Assembly (NCBI RefSeq): GCF_027107535.1
Contig: NZ_CP114283.1
Location: forward strand, 7,378,001 to 7,442,000
Direction: 5' to 3'
DNA: 64,000 nucleotides
From: Streptomyces aurantiacus
Lineage (GTDB): Bacteria; Actinomycetota; Actinomycetes; Streptomycetales; Streptomycetaceae
A model generated the notes under the pieces. The model was given only the letters and a program-made list of their open reading frames with translations. It was not told where the DNA came from and did no database searches. Positions 62,655 through 64,000 of the stretch are shown piece by piece. Within the stretch, counting starts at the first letter, position 1. Each line of letters begins with the position of its first letter. A program made the translations under genes and the position numbers.

Positions 62655-63311
62655 TCAGCGCCGCGCCACCGCGTCCACCGGGAGCACGTCCGGGGACAGT
62701 GCGCCCGCCCGGGCACTGGCCGCGGTCATCCGGCGGCGGTGGTGCCGGCGGCACAGCACCTCGTAGCCGATGTCCTCCGGCTGGTTGACGTCTCCGACGA
62801 CGACCTGGGCGCCCTCGACGACCATCCGACCGCCTATGGTGCGGGCGTTGTGGGTGGCGCGGGCGCCGCACCAGCAGAGCGCCTCGACCTGGAGGACCTC
62901 GACCCGGTCGGCAAGTTCGACGAGGCGCTGGGAGCCCGGGAAGAGCTTGGAGCGGAAGTCGGTGGTGATGCCGAAGGCGAAGACGTCGATGTCCAGGTCG
63001 TCCACCACGCGGGCGAGCTGGTCGATCTGTTCGGGGGCGAGGAACTGTGCCTCGTCGGCGATGACGTAGTCCGCACGGCCGCCCTGCGAGAGGTGGTCGA
63101 CGAGATACGCGTACACGTCCTGGTCGTCCTCGACCTCCACCGCGTCCGTGACCAGGCCGAGGCGGGACGACAGCTTGCCCTCGCCCGCCCGGTCGTCCCG
63201 CGTGAAGATCATGCCCTGCAGACCGCGCGCCGAGCGGTTGTGCTCGATCTGCAGAGCCAGCGTCGACTTCCCGCAGTCCATGGTTCCGGAGAAGAACACC
63301 AGCTCGGACAT
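62655..63311 (-). CDS. tdk: Thymidine kinase
   Basis: A 218-residue type II thymidine kinase of the salvage pathway. Walker A is FFSGTMDCGKSTLALQI, the Asp-Glu motif YVIADEAQFLAPEQ gives the catalytic base, and the zinc-binding lasso has CWCGARATHNAR with further Cys/His (LCRRHHRRR). ATG 63311 (MSELVFF) is preferred by family alignment. It is downstream of the phosphodiesterase gene on the same strand, about 50 bases apart. Confidence 0.94.
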   Translation of the reverse strand: MSELVFFSGTMDCGKSTLALQIEHNRSARGLQGMIFTRDDRAGEGKLSSRLGLVTDAVEVEDDQDVYAYLVDHLSQGGRADYVIADEAQFLAPEQIDQLARVVDDLDIDVFAFGITTDFRSKLFPGSQRLVELADRVEVLQVEALCWCGARATHNARTIGGRMVVEGAQVVVGDVNQPEDIGYEVLCRRHHRRRMTAASARAGALSPDVLPVDAVARR

Positions 63312-63360
63312 GGGAGGTTGAGCACCTTTCGGCAAGAGTGACTGGCGGGCGGGGAGGGGG

Positions 63361-64000
63361 TCAGGAACGTACTTCGAGGAGCGGGACGTGTTGTTCCGCC
63401 GGAGTCATCGAGCCGTGGTTGCCGACCATCACCGACTCCTTCGGCTCCCGCTCGGACGCGACGATCAGCACGTCGTCACGGGCGGCCGCGACCACGTCGC
63501 CGATCCGCGCGTACACCCGCTCGTCGATCCGCGGTCCGAACCATCCCGCCGCGATCGCCTCGTCGCGGGACGCCACCCAGAACTGCTCGCCGAGCACCTC
63601 GCGCCAGCAGGTCAGGACGTCCGACTCGGCGCCCGGGACCGCGTAGACGTGCCGGGCCCGGCCCTCGCCGCCGAGGAGGGCGACTCCCGCGCGCAGCTCC
63701 CAGTCCTCGTCGAAGTCGATGCGGTGCTGCTCACCGAAGGGGATGTCGATCATGCCGTGGTCGGCCGTGACGTACAGGGCCGTACGCGGCGGCAGTTGCT
63801 CGGCCAGGCGCTGGACCAGACGGTCCACGTACATGAGCTGTCCGCGCCAGGGGTCGGAGTCGACGCCGAAGCCATGGCCCTTGCCGTCCACCTCCGCGTA
63901 GTACGTGTAGACCAACGAGCGGTCCCCGGCGGCCAGTTGCTCGGCGGCCAGGTCCATACGGTCCTCGCCGGTCAGCCGTCCGTGGAACGTCCCGCCACTG
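63361..64000 (-). CDS. Alkaline-phosphatase-fold nucleotide pyrophosphatase/phosphodiesterase, C-terminal part
   Basis: The C-terminal 212 residues of a protein that continues beyond the window. The reading stays open to base 64000 (SGGTFHGRLTGEDRMDLAAE). Motifs: LVYTYYAEVDGKGHGFGVDS and the metal-binding TADHGMIDIPF, then VGNHGSMTPAEQHVPLL near the end, typical of type I phosphodiesterase/nucleotide pyrophosphatase proteins. The N-terminal nucleophile is outside the window. It is co-directional with tdk, possibly in one operon. Confidence 0.9.
   Translation of the reverse strand, partial: SGGTFHGRLTGEDRMDLAAEQLAAGDRSLVYTYYAEVDGKGHGFGVDSDPWRGQLMYVDRLVQRLAEQLPPRTALYVTADHGMIDIPFGEQHRIDFDEDWELRAGVALLGGEGRARHVYAVPGAESDVLTCWREVLGEQFWVASRDEAIAAGWFGPRIDERVYARIGDVVAAARDDVLIVASEREPKESVMVGNHGSMTPAEQHVPLLEVRS

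Overview
The window is 64 kb of very GC-rich, densely coded DNA. Gene content, GTG/ATG starts with GGAG-type ribosome sites, and actinobacterial families (SepH, SepF-like, DUF3159, DUF3710, DUF3093, DUF4193, CeoB/CeoC-type RCK proteins, CutRS, a coproporphyrin-type ferrochelatase) point to a Streptomyces chromosome, apparently in the core region. I saw no rRNA, tRNA, CRISPR array, insertion sequence or prophage. About 55 genes are supported; the first (aconitase) and the last (alkaline-phosphatase-fold protein) are cut by the window edges.

Layout. 0-10 kb: aconitase, an XRE-HTH/MurA-like fusion, an esterase, a GT-C-like membrane protein, small secreted or conserved proteins, a PaaX-type regulator, and a glycosyltransferase preceded by a gene remnant. 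10-17 kb: ornithine carbamoyltransferase, arginine deiminase, and a two-gene Pnkp/Hen1 RNA-repair operon. 17-22 kb: LLM oxidoreductase, small proteins, an ATPase-MazG coupled pair, a SepF-like protein. 22-29.4 kb: a molybdenum/nitrate island with one 1387-residue nitrate reductase fused to its own flavoprotein reductase, facing a molybdate operon (HTH-TOBE regulator, ModA, fused ModBC). 29.7-34.2 kb: an MFS exporter divergent from a Fur-family regulator and KatG. 34.3-44.2 kb: a TrmA-type methyltransferase and a potassium locus (KimA/APC-type permease, a tiny 31-residue membrane protein, two RCK proteins, DUF3159, OB-fold protein, KdpE, KdpD). 44.4-47.3 kb: ABC ATPase, alginate-lyase-fold protein, amidase. 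47.6-56.3 kb: DUF3710, dUTPase, thioesterase, DUF3093, DUF4193, CutRS, inositol monophosphatase, ferrochelatase. 56.4-64 kb: MFS transporter plus FAD-linked sugar-lactone oxidase, SepH, sulfurtransferase, glyoxalase-fold protein, thymidine kinase, phosphodiesterase.

How the genes work together. The molybdate transporter supplies the cofactor metal of the nitrate reductase, whose promoter carries a GlnR-like repeat array. Pnkp and Hen1 overlap by 4 nt and form the known bacterial RNA end-healing, sealing and 2'-O-methylation machine. The potassium locus combines permease, RCK gating subunits and the KdpDE sensor without any kdpFABC genes; from memory, the block from the methyltransferase to the inositol monophosphatase follows the order Rv2689c-Rv2701c of Mycobacterium tuberculosis, with kdpED, the ABC ATPase, the lyase and the amidase inserted.

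Most interesting signals beyond gene calls: two related ATCTC-N6-GAGAT palindromes next to aconitase and the HTH-MurA fusion; 11-bp head-to-tail repeats upstream of both kdpD and cutR, as expected for OmpR-family operators; a 20-bp-spaced direct repeat upstream of argF; a cluster of DnaA-box-like 9-mers near 19.5 kb; a 40-bp duplication of the kdpE tail; and two small genes (31 and 54 residues). All functional statements rest on reading motifs by eye; no database search was run.
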